Assembly (NCBI GenBank): GCA_964247055.1
Contig: OZ176054.1
Coordinates: 4,712,001 to 4,776,000 of the forward strand
Direction: 5' to 3'
DNA from: Paragordius varius
Lineage: Eukaryota > Nematomorpha
DNA length: 64,000 bases
In this document: piece after piece, positions 51,040 through 64,000 of the stretch
How the letters are laid out: each line of letters begins with the position of its first letter
Numbering within the stretch: the first letter of the stretch is position 1
The notes under the pieces: model-generated
The model's input: the letters and a program-made list of their open reading frames with translations, nothing else
Databases searched by the model: none
Told to the model about the DNA's origin: nothing
Made by a program: the position numbers and the translations under genes

Positions 51040-53800
51040 TCTAATATTAGCACGGTTAAAATAAAATTATTGTTGAAAGTGATGGTTGATTGTTGGATAT
51101 TCAAATATTAACATGGGTTATATAAATTGATTGTTGAAAGTGATGGTTTATTGTTGGATATTCTAATATCAGCAGTGATGGTTGATTGTTGGATATTCTA
51201 ATATTAGCATGGTTAAAATAAATTTATTGTTGAAAGTGATGGTTGATTGTTGGATATTCTAATATTAGCATGGTTAAAATAAATTTATTGTTGAAAGTGA
51301 TGATTGATTGTTGGATATTCTAATATTAGCATGGTTAAAATAAATTGATTGTTGAAAGGTTATAGTTGATTGTTGGATATTCTAATATTAGCATGGGTAA
51401 TATAAATTGATTGTTGAAAAGTGATGGTTGATTGTTGGATATTCTAATGTTAGCATGGGTAATATAAATTGATTGTTGAAAGTGATGGTTGATTGTTGGA
51501 TATTCTAATATTAGCATGGTTAAAATTAATTTACTGTTGAAAAGTGATGGTTGATTGGATGTTCTATTAGCATGGGTAATATAAATTGATTGTTGAAAGT
51601 GATGGTTGATTGTTGGATATTCAAATATTAGCCTGGGTTATATAAATTGATTGTTGAAAAGTGATGGTTGATTGTTGGATATTCTAATATTAGCATGGGT
51701 AATATAAATTGATTGTTGAAAGTGATGGTCGATTGTTGGATTTTCAAATATTAGCATAGGTAATATAAATTGATTGTTGAAAAGTGATGGTCGATTGTTG
51801 GATATTCAAATATTAGCATGGGTAATATAAATTGATTGTTGAAAGTGATGGTTGATTGTTGGATATTCAAATATTAGCATGGGTTATATAAATTGATTGT
51901 TGAAAAGTGATGGTTGATTGTTGGATATTCTAATATTAGCATGGGTAATATAAAATGATTGTTGAAAGTGATGGTTTATTGTTGGATATTCTAATATTAG
52001 CACGGTTAAAATAAAATTATTGTTGAAAGTGATGGTTGATTGTTGGATATTCTAATATTAGCATGGTTAAAATAAATTTATTGTTGAAAGTGATGGTTGA
52101 TTGTTGGATATTCTAATATTAGCATGGTTAAAATAAATTTATTGTTGAAAGTGATGGTTGATTGTTGGATATTCTAATATTAGCATGGTTAAAATAAATT
52201 GATTGTTGAAAAGTTATAGTTGATTGTTGGATATTCTAATATTAGCATGGGTAATATAAATTGATTGTTGAAAGTGATGGTCGATTGTTGGATATTCAAA
52301 TATTAGCATGGGTAATATAAATTTATTTTTGAAAGTGATGGTTGATTGTTGGATATTCAAATATTAGCATGGTTTATATAAATTGATTGTTGAAAAGTGA
52401 TGGTTGATTGTTGGATATTCTAATATTAGCACGGTTAAAATAAAATTATTGTTGAAAGTGATGGTTGATTGTTGGATATTCAAATATTAACATGGGTTAT
52501 ATAAATTGATTGTTGAAAGTGATGGTTTATTGTTGGATATTCTAATATCAGCAGTGATGGTTGATTGTTGGATATTCTAATATTAGCATGGTTAAAATAA
52601 ATTTATTGTTGAAAGTGATGGTTGATTGTTGGATATTCTAATATTAGCATGGTTAAAATAAATTTATTGTTGAAAGTGATGATTGATTGTTGGATATTCT
52701 AATATTAGCATGGTTAAAATAAATTGATTGTTGAAAGGTTATAGTTGATTGTTGGATATTCTAATATTAGCATGGGTAATATAAATTGATTGTTGAAAAG
52801 TGATGGTTGATTGTTGGATATTCTAATGTTAGCATGGGTAATATAAATTGATTGTTGAAAGTGATGGTTGATTGTTGGATATTCTAATATTAGCATGGTT
52901 AAAATTAATTTACTGTTGAAAAGTGATGGTTGATTGGATGTTCTATTAGCATGGGTAATATAAATTGATTGTTGAAAGTGATGGTTGATTGTTGGATATT
53001 CAAATATTAGCCTGGGTTATATAAATTGATTGTTGAAAAGTGATGGTTGATTGTTGGATATTCTAATATTAGCATGGGTAATATAAATTGATTGTTGAAA
53101 GTGATGGTCGATTGTTGGATTTTCAAATATTAGCATGGGTAATATAAATTGATTGTTGAAAAGTGATGGTCGATTGTTGGATATTCAAATATTAGCATGG
53201 GTAATATAAATTGATTGTTGAAAGTGATGGTTGATTGTTGGATATTCAAATATTAGCATGGGTTATATAAATTGATTGTTGAAAAGTGATGGTTGATTGT
53301 TGGATATTCTAATATTAGCATGGGTAATATAAAATGATTGTTGAAAGTGATGGTTTATTGTTGGATATTCTAATATTAGCACGGTTAAAATAAAATTATT
53401 GTTGAAAGTGATGGTTGATTGTTGGATATTCTAATATTAGCATGGTTAAAATAAATTTATTGTTGAAAGTGATGGTTGATTGTTGGATATTCTAATATTA
53501 GCATGGTTAAAATAAATTTATTGTTGAAAGTGATGGTTGATTGTTGGATATTCTAATATTAGCATGGTTAAAATAAATTGATTGTTGAAAAGTTATAGTT
53601 GATTGTTGGATATTCTAATATTAGCATGGGTAATATAAATTGATTGTTGAAAGTGATGGTCGATTGTTGGATATTCAAATATTAGCATGGGTAATATAAA
53701 TTTATTGTTGAAAGTGATGGTTGATTGTTGGATATTCAAATATTAGCATGGTTTATATAAATTGATTGTTGAAAAGTGATGGTTGATTGTTGGATATTCT
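51040..53800 (+). repeat. 1,379-bp higher-order repeat, two copies
   Basis: The series GCACGGTTAAAATAAAATT, CAAATATTAACATGGG, TAATATCAGCAGTGATGG and GAAAGGTTATAG recurs in the same order 1,379 bp later (for example about 51335 and 52714). Copies run from about 51,040 to 52,420 and on to about 53,800, differing at a few bases. Confidence 0.8.
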
Positions 53801-54740
53801 AATATTAGCATGGGTAATATAAATTGATTGTTGAAAGTGATGGTTGATTGTTGGATATTCAAATATTAGCATGGGTTATATAAATTGATTGTTGAAAAGT
53901 GATGGTTGATTGTTGGATATTCTAATATTAGCATGGGTTATATAAATTGATTGTTAAAAGTGATGGTTGATTGTTGGATATTCTAATATTAGCATGGGTA
54001 ATATAAAATGATTGTTGAAAGTGATGGTTTATTGTTGGATATTCTAATATTAGCACGGTTAAAATAAATTTATTGTTGAAAGTGATGGTTGATTGTTGGA
54101 TATTCTAATATTAGCATGGTTAAAATAAATTTATTGTTGAAAGTGATGGTTGATTGTTGGATATTCTAATAATAGCATGGTTAAAATAAATTTATTGTTG
54201 AAAGTGATGGTTGATTGTTGGATATTCTATATTAGCATGGGTAAAATAAATTGATTGTTGAAAAGTTATAGTTGATTGTTGGATATTCTAATATTAGCAT
54301 GGGTAATATAAATTGATTGTTGAAAGTGATGGTCGATTGTTGGATATTCTAATATTAGCATGGGTAATATAAATTTATTGTTGAAAGTGATGGTTGATTG
54401 TTGGATATTCAAATATTAGCATGGGTTATATAAATTGATTGTTGAAAAGTGATAGTTGATTGTTGGATATTCTAATATTAGCATGGGTAATATAAATTGA
54501 TTGTTGAAAGTGATGGTTGATTGTTGGATATCCCAATATTAGCATGGGTAATATAAATTGATTGTTGAAAAGTGATGGTTGATTGTTGGATATCCCAATA
54601 TTAGCATGGGTAATATAAATTGATTGTTGAAAAGTGATGGTTGATTGTTGGATATTCTAATATTAGCATGGGTAATACAAATTGATTGTTGAAAGTGATG
54701 GTTGATTGTTGGATATTCTAATATTAGCATGGTTAAAATA
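53801..54740 (+). repeat. Mixed satellite between two higher-order blocks
   Basis: Ordinary monomers with several CATGGTTAAAATAAATT forms and a one-base-shorter GGATATTCTATATTAGC near 54,225 that recurs near 63,635. No gene seen. Confidence 0.7.
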
Positions 54741-57700
54741 AATTTATTGTTGAAAGTGATGGTTGATTGTTGGATATTCTAATAATAGCATGGTTAAAAT
54801 AAATTTATTGTTGAAAGTGATGGTTGATTGTTGGATATTCTAATATTAGCATGGTTAAAATAAATTGATTGTTGAAAAGTTATAGTTGATTGTTGGATAT
54901 TCTAATATTAGCATGGGTAATATAAATTGATTGTTGAAAGTGATGGTCGATTGTTGGATATTTAAATATTAGCATGGGTAATATAATTTTATTGTTGAAA
55001 GTGATGGTTGATTGTTGGATATTCAAATATTAGCATGGGTTATATAAATTGATTGTTGAAAAGTGATGGTTGATTGTTGGATATTCTAATATTAGCATGG
55101 GTAATATAAATTGATTGTTGAAAGTGATGGTTGATTGTTGGATATCCCAATATTAGCATGGGTAATATAAATTGATTGTTGAAAAGTGATGGTTGATTGT
55201 TGGATATTCTAATTTTAGCATGGGTAATATAAAGTGATTGTTGAAAAGTAATGGTTGATTATTGGATATTCTAATATTAGCTTGGGTAAAATAAATTGAG
55301 TGTTGTAAAGTGATGGTTGATTGTTGGATATTCTAATATTAGCAATATAAATTGATTATTGAAAAGTGATGGTTGATTGTTGTATATTCTAATATTAGTA
55401 TGGGTAACATATATTGATTGTTGAAAAGTGATGGTTGATTATTGGATATTCTAATATTAGCATGGAAATAAATTGATAGTTGAAAAGTGATGGTTGATTG
55501 TTGGCTATTCTTATATAAGCATGGAAATAAAGTGATTGTTGAAAAGTTATGGTTGATTGTTGGATATTCTAATATTAGCATGGTTATAATAAATTGAGTG
55601 TTGTAAAGTGATGGTTGATTGTTGGATATTCTAATATTAGCATGGGTGATATAAACTAATTGTTGAAAAGTGATGGTTGATTGTTGGGTATTCCAATATT
55701 AGCATGGAAATAAAGTGATTGTTGAAAAGTGATGGTTGATTATTGGATATTCTAATATTAGCATGGAAATAAATTGATAGTTGAAAAGTGATGGTTGATT
55801 GTTGGCTATTCTTATATAAGCATGGAAATAAAGTGATTGTTGAAAAGTTATGGTTGATTGTTGGATATTCTAATATTAGCATGGTTATAATAAATTGAGT
55901 GTTGTAAAGTGATGGTTGATTGTTGGATATTCTAATATTAGCATGGGTAATATAAATTGATTATTGAAAAGTGATGGTTGATTGTTGTATATTCTAATAT
56001 TAGCATGGGTAACATATATTGATTGTTGAAAAGTGATGGTTGATTGTTGGATATTCCAATATTAGCATGGAAATAAAGTGATTGTTGAAAAGTGATGGTT
56101 GATTATTGGATATTCTAATATTAGCATGGAAATAAATTGATAGTTGAAAAGTGATGGTTGATTGTTGTATATTCTAATATTAGTATGGGTAACATATATT
56201 GATTGTTGAAAAGTGATGGTTGATTATTGGATATTCTAATATTAGCATGGGTAATATAAATTGATTGTTGAAAAGTGATGGTTGATTGTTGTATATTCTA
56301 ATATTAGCATGGGTAACATATATTGAGTGTTGAAAAGGATGGTTGATTATTGGATATTCTAATATTAGCGTGGATAATATAAATTAATTGTTGAAAAGTG
56401 ATGGTTGATTATTGGATATTCTAATATTAGCATGGAAATAAATTGATAGTTAAAAAGTGATGGCTGATTGTTGGCTATTCTAATATAAGCATGGAAATAA
56501 AGTGATTGTTGAAAAGTTATGGTTGATTGTTGGATATTCTAATATAAGCATGGAAATAAAGTGATTGTTGAAAAGTTATGGTTGATTGTTGGATATTCTA
56601 ATATTAGCATGGGTAAAATAAATTGAGTGTTGTAAAGTGATGGTTGATTGTTGGATATTCTAATATTAGCATGGGTAATATAAATTGATTATTGAAAAGT
56701 GATGGTTGATTGTTGTATATTCTAATATTAGTATGGGGTAAATTAATTGATTGTTGAAAAGTGATGGTTGATTGTTGGATATTCAAATATTAGCATGGGT
56801 TATATAAATTGATTGTTGAAAAGTGATGGTTGATTGTTGGATATTCTAATATTAGCATGGGTAATATAAAATGATTGTTGAAAAGTGATGGTTGATTGTT
56901 GGATATCCCAATATTAGCATGGGGAAAATTAATTAACTGTTGAAAAGTGATGGTTGATTGTTGGATATTCTAGTATTAGCATGGGTAATATAAATTGATT
57001 ATTGAAAAGTGATGGTTGATTGTTGTATATTCTAATATTAGTATGGGGTAAATTAATTGATTGTTGAAAAGTGATGGTCGATTGTTGGATATTCAAATTT
57101 AGCATGGGTTATATAAATTGATTGTTGAAAGTGATGGTTGATTGTTGGATATTCTAATATTAGCATGGGTAATATATATTTAGTGTGTAAAAGTGATGGT
57201 TGATTGTTGGATATTCTAGTATTAGCATGGGTAATATAAATTGATTGTTGAAAGTGATGGTTTATTGTTGGATATTCTAATATTAGCAGTGATGGTTGAT
57301 TGTTGGATATTCTAATATTAGCATGGGTAAAATAAATTTATTGTTGAAAGTGATGGTTGATTGTTGGATATTCTAATATTAGCATGGTTAAAATTAATTT
57401 ATTGTTGAAAGTGATGGTTGATTGTTGGATATTCTAATATTAGCATGGTTAAAATAAATTGATTGTTGAAAAGTTATAGTTGATTGTTGGATATTCTAAT
57501 ATTAGCATGGGTAATATAAATTGATTGTTGAAAGTGATGGTCGATTGTTGGATATTCAAATATTAGCATGGGTAATATAAATTTATTGTTGAAAGTGATG
57601 GTTGATTGTTGGATATTCAAATATTAGCATGGGTTATATAAATTGATTGTTGAAAAGTGATGGTTGATTGTTGGATATTCTAATATTAGCATGGGTAATA

Positions 57701-60700
57701 TAAATTGATTGTTGAAAGTGATGGTTGATTGTTGGATATCCCAATATTAGCATGGGTTATATAAATTGATTGTTAAAAGTGATGGTTGATTGTTGGATAT
57801 TCTAATATTAGCATGGGTAATATAAAATGATTGTTGAAAGTGATGGTTTATTGTTGGATATTCTAATATTAGCACGGTTAAAATAAATTTATTGTTGAAA
57901 GTGATGGTTGATTGTTGGATATTCTAATATTAGCATGGTTAAAATAAATTTATTGTTGAAAGTGATGGTTGATTGTTGGATATTCTAATAATAGCATGGT
58001 TAAAATTAATTTATTGTTGAAAGTGATGGTTGATTGTTGGATATTCTAATATTAGCATGGTTAAAATAAATTGATTGTTGAAAAGTTATAGTTGATTGTT
58101 GGATATTCTAATATTAGCATGGGTAATATAAATTGATTGTTGAAAGTGATGGTCGATTGTTGGATATTTAAATATTAGCATGGGTAATATAAATTTATTG
58201 TTGAAAGTGATGGTTTATTGTTGGATATTCTAATATTAGCAGTGATGGTTGATTGTTGGATATTCTAATATTAGCATGGGTTATATAAATTGATTGTTGA
58301 AAAGTGATGGTTGATTGTTGGATATTCTAATATTAGCATGGGTAATATAAATTGATTGTTGAAAGTGATGGTTTATTGTTGGATATTCTAATATTAGCAG
58401 TGATGGTTGATTGTTGGATATTCTAATATTAGCATGGGTAAAATAAATTTATTGTTGAAAGTGATGGTTGATTGTTGGATATTCTAATATTAGCATGGTT
58501 AAAATAAATTGATTGTTGAAAAGTTATAGTTGATTGTTGGATATTCTAATATTAGCATGGGTAATATAAATTGATTGTTGAAAGTGATGGTCGATTGTTG
58601 GATATTTAAATATTAGCATGGGTAATATAATTTTATTGTTGAAAGTGATGGTTGATTGTTGGATATTCAAATATTAGCATGGGTTATATAAATTGATTGT
58701 TGAAAAGTGATGGTTGATTGTTGGATATTCTAATATTAGCATGGGTAATATAAATTGATTGTTGAAAGTGATGGTTGATTGTTGGATATCCCAATATTAG
58801 CATGGGTAATATAAATTGATTGTTGAAAAGTGATGGTTGATTGTTGGATATTCTAATTTTAGCATGGGTAATATAAAGTGATTGTTGAAAAGTAATGGTT
58901 GATTTTTGGATATTCTAATATTAGCTTGGGTAAAATAAATTGAGTGTTGTAAAGTGATGGTTGATTGTTGGATATTCTAATAATAGCATGGTTAAAATAA
59001 ATTTATTGTTGAAAGTGATGGTTGATTGTTGGATATTCTAATAATAGCATGGTTAAAATAAATTTATTGTTGAAAGTGATGGTTGATTGTTGGATATTCT
59101 AATATTAGCATGGTTAAAATAAATTGATTGTTGAAAAGTTATAGTTGATTGTTGGATATTCTAATATTAGCATGGGTAATATAAATTGATTGTTGAAAGT
59201 GATGGTCGATTGTTGGATATTTAAATATTAGCATGGGTAATATAATTTTATTGTTGAAAGTGATGGTTGATTGTTGGATATTCAAATATTAGCATGGGTT
59301 ATATAAATTGATTGTTGAAAAGTGATGGTTGATTGTTGGATATTCTAATATTAGCATGGGTAATATAAATTGATTGTTGAAAGTGATGGTTGATTGTTGG
59401 ATATCCCAATATTAGCATGGGTAATATAAATTGATTGTTGAAAAGTGATGGTTGATTGTTGGATATTCTAATTTTAGCATGGGTAATATAAAGTGATTGT
59501 TGAAAAGTAATGGTTGATTTTTGGATATTCTAATATTAGCTTGGGTAAAATAAATTGAGTGTTGTAAAGTGATGGTTGATTGTTGGATATTCTAATATTA
59601 GCAATATAAATTGATTATTGAAAAGTGATGGTTGATTGTTGTATATTCTAATATTAGTATGGGTAACATATATTGATTGTTGAAAAGTGATGGTTGATTA
59701 TTGGATATTCTAATATTAGCATGGAAATAAATTGATAGTTGAAAAGTGATGGTTGATTGTTGGCTATTCTTATATAAGCATGGAAATAAAGTGATTGTTG
59801 AAAAGTTATGGTTGATTGTTGGATATTCTAATATTAGCATGGTTATAATAAATTGAGTGTTGTAAAGTGATGGTTGATTGTTGGATATTCTAATATTAGC
59901 ATGGGTGATATAAACTAATTGTTGAAAAGTGATGGTTGATTGTTGGGTATTCCAATATTAGCATGGAAATAAAGTGATTGTTGAAAAGTGATGGTTGATT
60001 ATTGGATATTCTAATATTAGCATGGAAATAAATTGATAGTTGAAAAGTGATGGTTGATTGTTGGCTATTCTTATATAAGCATGGAAATAAAGTGATTGTT
60101 GAAAAGTTATGGTTGATTGTTGGATATTCTAATATTAGCATGGTTATAATAAATTGAGTGTTGTAAAGTGATGGTTGATTGTTGGATATTCTAATATTAG
60201 CATGGGTAATATAAATTGATTATTGAAAAGTGATGGTTGATTGTTGTATATTCTAATATTAGCATGGGTAACATATATTGATTGTTGAAAAGTGATGGTT
60301 GATTGTTGGAAATTCCAATATTAGCATGGAAATAAAGTGATTGTTGAAAAGTGATGGTTGATTATTGGATATTCTAATATTAGCATGGAAATAAATTGAT
60401 AGTTGAAAAGTGATGGTTGATTGTTGTATATTCTAATATTAGTATGGGTAACATATATTGATTGTTGAAAAGTGATGGTTGATTATTGGATATTCTAATA
60501 TTAGCATGGGTAATATAAATTGATTGTTGAAAAGTGATGGTTGATTGTTGTATATTCTAATATTAGCATGGGTAACATATATTGATTGTTGAAAAGGATG
60601 GTTGATTATTGGATATTCTAATATTAGCGTGGATAATATAAATTAATTGTTGAAAAGTGATGGTTGATTATTGGATATTCTAATATTAGCATGGAAATAA

Positions 60701-62760
60701 ATTGATAGTTAAAAAGTGATGGCTGATTGTTGGCTATTCTAATATAAGCATGGAAATAAAGTGATTGTTGAAAAGTTATGGTTGATTGTTGGATATTCTA
60801 ATATAAGCATGGAAATAAAGTGATTGTTGAAAAGTTATGGTTGATTGTTGGATATTCTAATATTAGCATGGGTAAAATAAATTGAGTGTTGTAAAGTGAT
60901 GGTTGATTGTTGGATATTCTAATATTAGCATGGGTAATATAAATTGATTATTGAAAAGTGATGGTTGATTGTTGTATATTCTAATATTAGTATGGGGTAA
61001 ATTAATTGATTGTTGAAAAGTGATGGTTGATTGTTGGATATTCAAATATTAGCATGGGTTATATAAATTGATTGTTGAAAAGTGATGGTTGATTGTTGGA
61101 TATTCTAATATTAGCATGGGTAATATAAAATGATTGTTGAAAAGTGATGGTTGATTGTTGGATATCCCAATATTAGCATGGGGAAAATTAATTAACTGTT
61201 GAAAAATGATGGTTGATTGTTGGATATTCTAGTATTAGCATGGGTAATATAAATTGATTATTGAAAAGTGATGGTTGATTGTTGTATATTCTAATATTAG
61301 TATGGGGTAAATTAATTGATTGTTGAAAAGTGATGGTCGATTGTTGGATATTCAAATTTAGCATGGGTTATATAAATTGATTGTTGAAAGTGATGGTTGA
61401 TTGTTGGATATTCTAATATTAGCATGGGTAATATATATTTAGTGTGTAAAAGTGATGGTTGATTGTTGGATATTCTAGTATTAGCATGGGTAATATAAAT
61501 TGATTGTTGAAAGTGATGGTTTATTGTTGGATATTCTAATATTAGCAGTGATGGTTGATTGTTGGATATTCTAATATTAGCATGGGTAAAATAAATTTAT
61601 TGTTGAAAGTGATGGTTGATTGTTGGATATTCTAATATTAGCATGGTTAAAATTAATTTATTGTTGAAAGTGATGGTTGATTGTTGGATATTCTAATATT
61701 AGCATGGTTAAAATAAATTGATTGTTGAAAAGTTATAGTTGATTGTTGGATATTCTAATATTAGCATGGGTAATATAAATTGATTGTTGAAAGTGATGGT
61801 CGATTGTTGGATATTCAAATATTAGCATGGGTAATATAAATTTATTGTTGAAAGTGATGGTTGATTGTTGGATATTCAAATATTAGCATGGGTTATATAA
61901 ATTGATTGTTGAAAAGTGATGGTTGATTGTTGGATATTCTAATATTAGCATGGGTAATATAAATTGATTGTTGAAAGTGATGGTTGATTGTTGGATATCC
62001 CAATATTAGCATGGGTTATATAAATTGATTGTTAAAAGTGATGGTTGATTGTTGGATATTCTAATATTAGCATGGGTAATATAAAATGATTGTTGAAAGT
62101 GATGGTTTATTGTTGGATATTCTAATATTAGCACGGTTAAAATAAATTTATTGTTGAAAGTGATGGTTGATTGTTGGATATTCTAATATTAGCATGGTTA
62201 AAATAAATTTATTGTTGAAAGTGATGGTTGATTGTTGGATATTCTAATAATAGCATGGTTAAAATTAATTTATTGTTGAAAGTGATGGTTGATTGTTGGA
62301 TATTCTAATATTAGCATGGTTAAAATAAATTGATTGTTGAAAAGTTATAGTTGATTGTTGGATATTCTAATATTAGCATGGGTAATATAAATTGATTGTT
62401 GAAAGTGATGGTCGATTGTTGGATATTTAAATATTAGCATGGGTAATATAAATTTATTGTTGAAAGTGATGGTTTATTGTTGGATATTCTAATATTAGCA
62501 GTGATGGTTGATTGTTGGATATTCTAATATTAGCATGGGTTATATAAATTGATTGTTGAAAAGTGATGGTTGATTGTTGGATATTCTAATATTAGCATGG
62601 GTAATATAAATTGATTGTTGAAAGTGATGGTTTATTGTTGGATATTCTAATATTAGCAGTGATGGTTGATTGTTGGATATTCTAATATTAGCATGGGTAA
62701 AATAAATTTATTGTTGAAAGTGATGGTTGATTGTTGGATATTCTAATATTAGCATGGTTA
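54741..62760 (+). repeat. 4,259-bp higher-order repeat, two copies
   Basis: About 54,741-58,503 recurs at about 59,000-62,762 at an offset of 4,259 bp. Only scattered substitutions were noted, for example TTGAGTG against TTGATTG near 56,325, GGATATTCC against GGAAATTCC near 56,050, and AAAAGTG against AAAAATG near 56,945. Each copy contains the diverged short-monomer block at its centre. Confidence 0.85.
55240..57060 (+). repeat. Diverged short-monomer sub-family block
   Basis: Monomers with CATGGAAATAAAGTG or CATGGAAATAAATTGATAG are several bases shorter than the norm because the GGTAATAT segment is reduced. Others have TTGTATATTC, GTAACATATATTG, or AATTGAGTGTTGTAAAG. The block is repeated 4,259 bp further (about 59.5-61.3 kb) and begins again at about 63.77 kb. 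It is the most varied part of the array. Confidence 0.8.
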
Positions 62761-62762
62761 AA

Positions 62763-64000
62763 ATTAATTTATTGTTGAAAGTGATGGTTGATTGTTGGAT
62801 ATTCTAATATTAGCATGGTTAAAATAAATTGATTGTTGAAAAGTTATAGTTGATTGTTGGATATTCTAATATTAGCATGGGTAATATAAATTGATTGTTG
62901 AAAGTGATGGTCGATTGTTGGATATTCAAATATTAGCATGGGTAATATAAATTTATTGTTGAAAGTGATGGTTGATTGTTGGATATTCAAATATTAGCAT
63001 GGGTTATATAAATTGATTGTTGAAAAGTGATGGTTGATTGTTGGATATTCTAATATTAGCAGTGATGGTTGATTGTTGGATATTCTAATATTAGCATGGG
63101 TAAAATAAATTTATTGTTGAAAGTGATGGTTGATTGTTGGATATTCTAATATTAGCATGGTTAAAATTAATTTATTGTTGAAAGTGATGGTTGATTGTTG
63201 GATATTCTAATATTAGCATGGTTAAAATAAATTGATTGTTGAAAAGTTATAGTTGATTGTTGGATATTCTAATATTAGCATGGGTAATATAAATTGATTG
63301 TTGAAAGTGATGGTCGATTGTTGGATATTTAAATATTAGCATGGGTAATATAAATTTATTGTTGAAAGTGATGGTTGATTGTTGGATATTCAAATATTAG
63401 CATGGGTTATATAAATTGATTGTTGAAAAGTGATGGTTTATTGTTGGATATTCTAATATTAGCACGGTTAAAATAAATTTATTGTTGAAAGTGATGGTTG
63501 ATTGTTGGATATTCTAATATTAGCATGGTTAAAATAAATTTATTGTTGAAAGTGATGGTTGATTGTTGGATATTCTAATAATAGCATGGTTAAAATAAAT
63601 TTATTGTTGAAAGTGATGGTTGATTGTTGGATATTCTATATTAGCATGGGTAAAATAAATTGATTGTTGAAAAGTTATAGTTGATTGTTGGATATTCTAA
63701 TATTAGCATGGGTAATATAAATTGATTGTTGAAAGTGATGGTCGATTGTTGGATATTCTAATATTAGCTTGGGTAAAATAAATTGAGTGTTGTAAAGTGA
63801 TGGTTGATTGTTGGATATTCTAATATTAGCAATATAATTGATTATTGAAAAGTGATGGTTGATTGTTGTATATTCTAATATTAGCATGGGTAACATATAT
63901 TGATTGTTGAAAAGTGATGGTTGATTGTTGGATATTCCAATATTAGCATGGAAATAAAGTGATTGTTGAAAAGTGATGGTTGATTATTGGATATTCTAAT
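62763..64000 (+). repeat. Satellite at window end, order differs from the 4,259-bp unit
   Basis: Ordinary monomers with the 35-bp stub at about 63,058, then a return to short-monomer forms at about 63,771 (TTGAGTGTTGTAAAG, CATGGAAATAAAGTG). The array runs out of the window. Confidence 0.8.

Larger units (their letters stand above)
50900..64000 (+). repeat. AT-rich 61/62-bp satellite array, right arm
   Basis: The same satellite resumes directly at the edge of the retroelement, in the same orientation and phase, and continues to the window end. The first monomers share rare variants with those just left of the element, for example GCACGGTTAAAATAAAATT at about 45,905 and 51,050, so both arms are one array split by insertion. 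Further right (55-57 kb and 59.5-61.3 kb) monomers become more varied: short forms with CATGGAAATAAAGTG, forms with GTAACATATATTG, and TTGTATATTC in place of TTGGATATTC. No other feature is seen here. Confidence 0.98.

Noticed and set aside
51335-63896. Minus-strand open frames of 60-81 residues in the right arm
   Set aside because: Same cause as in the left arm; they copy the monomer text and its higher-order duplications.
1-64000. CENP-B-like box or telomeric repeat
   Set aside because: No TTCG...CGGG pattern and no short telomere-type repeats were seen. A centromeric role cannot be claimed from sequence.

Overview
The window is almost entirely one tandem satellite array that has been split by a single retroelement. 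About 59.9 kb of the 64 kb (1-46797 and 50900-64000) consists of head-to-tail copies of an AT-rich monomer of 61-62 bp, roughly 970 copies, all in one orientation and very poor in C on the + strand. No host gene, tRNA, rRNA or CRISPR array is visible. This looks like heterochromatin of a eukaryote. The only coding matter is a Ty3/Gypsy element whose gag carries two zinc knuckles, a type common in animals (Mag / K02A2.6-like lineages). An invertebrate is therefore the best guess, but the species cannot be read from the window.

The array is strongly layered. From 1 to about 28.5 kb a unit of 13,199 bp is present almost twice: 1-11804 and 13200-25003 agree at every place compared. Shorter higher-order periods of about 2,956, 767 and 2,220 bp are nested inside it. 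From 28.5 to 46.8 kb other periods follow: 487, 1,741, 863 and 2,183 bp. Right of the retroelement the periods are 1,379 bp (51.0-53.8 kb) and 4,259 bp (54.7-62.8 kb). The 4,259-bp region contains a more diverged, shorter monomer type. Diagnostic monomer variants recur at fixed offsets, which is the signature of repeated unequal exchange or amplification.

The retroelement (46798-50899, 4,102 bp, minus strand) has gag, protease, reverse transcriptase, RNase H and integrase in Ty3/Gypsy order. It is flanked by a clean 5-bp target duplication (GGTTG) and looks broken, with about three breaks. Its ends are unusual: the two outer edges are an 18-bp perfect inverted repeat. An LTR-like block with TATA box, AATAAA and primer-site-like sequence is seen only at its 5' (right) side, and integrase-coding sequence runs almost to the opposite edge. 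This terminal layout, held between target duplications, is the most interesting thing in the window.

The many open frames inside the satellite, on the minus strand, are by-products of the repeat and are not annotated as genes.
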